64,000 bases of DNA from Neurospora intermedia (lineage: Eukaryota > Ascomycota > Sordariomycetes > Sordariales > Sordariaceae): NCBI GenBank assembly GCA_037102815.1, contig BTPP01000003.1:1612001-1676000 (forward strand). Direction: 5' to 3'. Each line of letters begins with the position of its first letter. Position 1 is the first letter of the stretch. The position numbers were made by a program, and so were the translations under genes. A model generated the notes under the pieces. That model had not been told where the DNA came from. It saw nothing but the letters and a program-made list of their open reading frames with translations, and searched no databases. Below are positions 61,456 to 64,000 of the stretch, piece by piece.

Positions 61456-63421
61456 CTAGTTCTTCAAGACCAACGCATCCCTAATCTCCAAAGTAACCTT
61501 CCCCTCTCCGCTGCTCTCCGGCACAAACTTAACACTACTTAAATCCCTCACCACCCAATCCGGACCTGCTTCCAGCACCTGCTCAACCGTATGGCTGGTG
61601 ACCAAGCCGATGACCTTGCAACCCGCGGCTTTGCCGGCGCGGATACCCGCGGGCGCGTCTTCCAGCACTAAGACCTCGGCGTTTGGGTTTGAGAGGCCGA
61701 GGCGTTCGCGACCGAGTAAGTAGCAGGCGGGATCGGGCTTGCCGTTCGCGACGGATTCGGCGGAAACGAGGTGCTCGGGGTGGGGGAGGGAGAGGACGTC
61801 TAACCACTTTTGAGGGGTTAGCTTCTAGGTTGGATACGAGCAAGTGGGAAAGTGGTGGTGAAGTGTGAGGTGGTAAGGAGGTCTTGACGGGGATGGGATG
61901 GGTTTAGGGAAGTGATGTGGGAGATAGTTAAGAATTGAGTGGTTATCAGGTACCAGGTCGGTATGGAGAAAGAACAATGGAAGGGATGTAAGGGAAGTTA
62001 AGGTAAAGGCAGATCAGGAGTGGATGCGGTGAGCAGATAGGTGCTGATAGCTGGGTGGGAGCGGTGCAAAGTAGGTGAGTGGGTGTATAAGGGTGGAAAG
62101 GGGGATGGCATAAGAGAAGGTAATTTGAACCGTGAAAACGATGATGAATATTGGAGCGTATGGTACGGGAGAATGTAGCGGGCCATGTTGGAAGTCGATA
62201 GGACGGGGATGTAGTGAAGAACAAGGGTAAAACGATCAATAGTGTTGGTAGAAGAATGAGTGGTTCAAAGAGATAATTCGAACATGAGTCTGATGGGCGA
62301 ATGCGGGAGAGCAATAGCACCTCTGGCAAGAAGACCATTGTAAAAAAAGGGCGGTAACTTGTATGAAGGATTGAGGAGCCCAGATGAATAACAGAGGGCC
62401 ATTGATAACAAAAAGCACGGATAAAATGATGCGCGACTCCCAAGAGAATGAATGAAGATTATGTCAAATGAGAGAGGTTATGTGGAGCGAGATATGTGAT
62501 GATGTGCAAGAATGGAGAGTGAAGAACATATTCGAATAAGTTTGAAAAAGTTTAACAGGGGGAGTGAATGAAGAGTAACAACAGCGAGTTCACTTACCCC
62601 AGAAACGAGCGGCAAAGTACCTGAAGTAACGATGGCCCACGGCTTCTTACGATCTATCAAGTCCTGAAGGAGGGCGCGGGCACCGGGGATCTCAACCGCG
62701 TCGTTGCCATACTTCTTAGGGAGAAGACCCTCCATGTGCTGAACGTCTGGCATGATTCAGTGTTGTTAGTGCGGTGTGTTGCCTAGGTTTGGTTGACCAG
62801 CTGCAGGCCAACCTGCGGCTCGGACTTCAAACTGACTTACACTCCAAAGTTGCCTTCTCCGGGGCAAGTTCTTTGAGAATATCAATGGATCTTCTGCCAT
62901 GGGAGGTCCTGGATTATATGAGATTCACGAGTCAGCTGGCAATCATTGGTAATCGTTGAGTGACCGGGAGGTATGGTAGTGGTGATATTGACTTACTGGA
63001 GGATGACCTCGGGCGAGTGTCCGATCTCCTTACCGATGCTATTTATGTTGAAATTTGTCAGCAAGTCTCATAAACCGTATATACGAGATCAAATCCACGA
63101 ACTGGTGACTCCTGATATCGTCGTGGTAAAGGATACTCTGGTTCCCTTCTTGACTGTCCTGCCTTGTGCTATCTGCAACTTCCACGGCCGGACAGACACT
63201 CGAGTGTATCTCCATGTTGGGCTCGTAAAACCGAGCATACTTGCTGTTCTTCGTCATGTAGGCGTAAGAGGAATTTAGACTTACGCCTCCCAGTGTTTCT
63301 CAACAGCAGCGGTAGAGTCAATGATGGTGCCATCCATGTCGAACAGAAGGCCGTCGAAGGTGACCTGAACGGGGGGCGCGGAGAAGTCCGCGCCCGAAGT
63401 GTCTATAAAGGTGCTTCCCAT
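61456..63421 (-). CDS. GPP1: HAD-family glycerol-phosphate phosphatase, Gpp1/Rhr2 type (248 aa, five exons)
   Basis: Exons are 63421-63285, 63038-62997, 62908-62841, 62746-62598 and 61806-61456; phases fit throughout. The product should remove phosphate from glycerol-3-phosphate, the last step of glycerol synthesis (a 2-deoxyglucose-6-phosphatase activity is the close alternative). HAD motifs are complete: motif I FDMDGTIID (D28 nucleophile, D30), SHGRRSID, motif II VTSGT (~T123), motif III Lys in NGKPDPACY (~K155), and motif IV VLEDAPAGIRAGKAAG (~D182). Length matches yeast Gpp1 (250). No targeting signal, so cytosolic. Odd points are a 42-bp second exon and a 791-bp fourth intron. Exon 5 may begin at an AAG acceptor (61806, used here) or at a canonical TAG 18 bp earlier, which would insert KLTPQK. 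The AAG choice keeps the six-residue spacing between SGT and Trp seen in yeast Gpp1. Confidence 0.88.
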
Positions 63422-64000
63422 TTTGCCTATATCAAGTGTCAGAAAAGATAGTTGATATTGCGCCTTTGCATGTCTTTCGCTTTGTGTCGCGATCTTGATA
63501 GAACACCCAAGTTGGCAGCATGACGGTGCATTTGGGTGACTATTAGTCATGTCGGTGTCAACGTACCTTGAGCTACTATTCCCTACGGACTGGCTAGTAG
63601 CTTGGCTATCCAAATGATTCAGAAAAGTGACGGTGCACCTAGCTTCGGTGATCAGATCGGTTGACACGGGGCCGGGTTGTGAAAACGGAATCGGGGGAGA
63701 CGTCGTGGATGACTCGGGGCGGGCGGACGGCATCGGCAGCCAAGTACATCGGCCAGAGCCCTAACCCTCTGCGGCATTGTCCGCATCGAATCGGCAGTCG
63801 TTATCCCGATTGACGAACCCCTCATAGTCATTCCCACACTCAAACACCTGTGCAGTCTTGGCAAGAGGTGTGTGCGTACACACACACATACACCGCATTT
63901 GACAAATCTAGCTATTTGACATCGCTTTATACGATTCAACTCAATCGTTTAATATCGAAATCTACCTAAAACTAGTGTAAAAAGTCGATATTTTAATACT
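63422..64000. other. Upstream region of the phosphatase gene, becoming AT-rich at the end
   Basis: Promoter and leader of the minus-strand phosphatase gene. A (CA)n-like patch lies at 63875-63893. From about 63905 the sequence turns AT-rich like the RIP blocks, so another transposon remnant may begin beyond the window. Confidence 0.5.

Noticed and set aside
61946-62443. 165-codon frame inside the long intron of the phosphatase gene
   Set aside because: The protein encoded by the flanking exons is complete without it, and its composition reflects the pyrimidine bias. Kept only as part of the intron finding.

Overview
The window is nuclear DNA from a filamentous ascomycete, most likely a Sordariomycete. 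The evidence is short GT-AG introns, long intergenic regions of mixed base composition, fungal-specific orthologues (Ssk2-type MAP3K, Sld3, Dpb4, Gpp-type phosphatase), and AT-rich transposon remnants. In these remnants Trp codons have become TAG and Gln codons TAA, the signature of repeat-induced point mutation (RIP).

Layout. Positions 1 to about 6870 are an AT-rich graveyard of RIP-mutated transposons: the 3' end of a Ty3/gypsy polyprotein with chromodomain-like tail, a possible gag-like remnant and a pogo/Fot1-like transposase. From 8.4 to 15.2 kb four genes lie on the minus strand: a small basic protein of 113 aa, a 161-aa protein of unknown function, a 423-aa bHLH transcription factor, and mitochondrial delta-1-pyrroline-5-carboxylate dehydrogenase (601 aa, three exons). 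After a gene-poor 6 kb comes a single-pass membrane protein (21.35-22.35 kb, plus). Then a tail-to-tail pair of DNA replication genes follows: DPB4 (Pol epsilon/chromatin histone-fold subunit, plus) and SLD3 (Cdc45 loader, minus). At 32.3-36.4 kb is the HOG-pathway MAP3K Ssk2 (1367 aa, plus). A Tc1/impala-like element with perfect 32-bp inverted repeats occupies 37.5-38.9 kb. A homeobox transcription factor (654 aa, minus) is at 42.5-44.5 kb. A Mutator-like element with ~91-bp inverted repeats and an 8-bp target duplication spans 47.4-50.8 kb. About 10.7 kb without a recognisable gene follows, then a five-exon HAD-family glycerol-phosphate phosphatase (minus, 61.5-63.4 kb). The last ~100 bases drift back to AT-rich sequence.

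The genes serve separate housekeeping and regulatory roles. Two thematic links stand out. Dpb4 and Sld3 both act in replication initiation and are adjacent. Ssk2 and the glycerol phosphatase are the input and a metabolic output of the osmostress (HOG) response and lie about 25 kb apart. All exon boundaries were placed by eye from reading-frame phase, GT-AG sites and protein continuity, and no similarity search was run. I found no convincing unknown multi-gene system. The most interesting items are the transposon ends that escaped RIP, the internal TPxRK repeat of Sld3, the oversized intron of the phosphatase, and two open frames without a usable ATG (7.6-8.3 kb and 29.8-30.1 kb).
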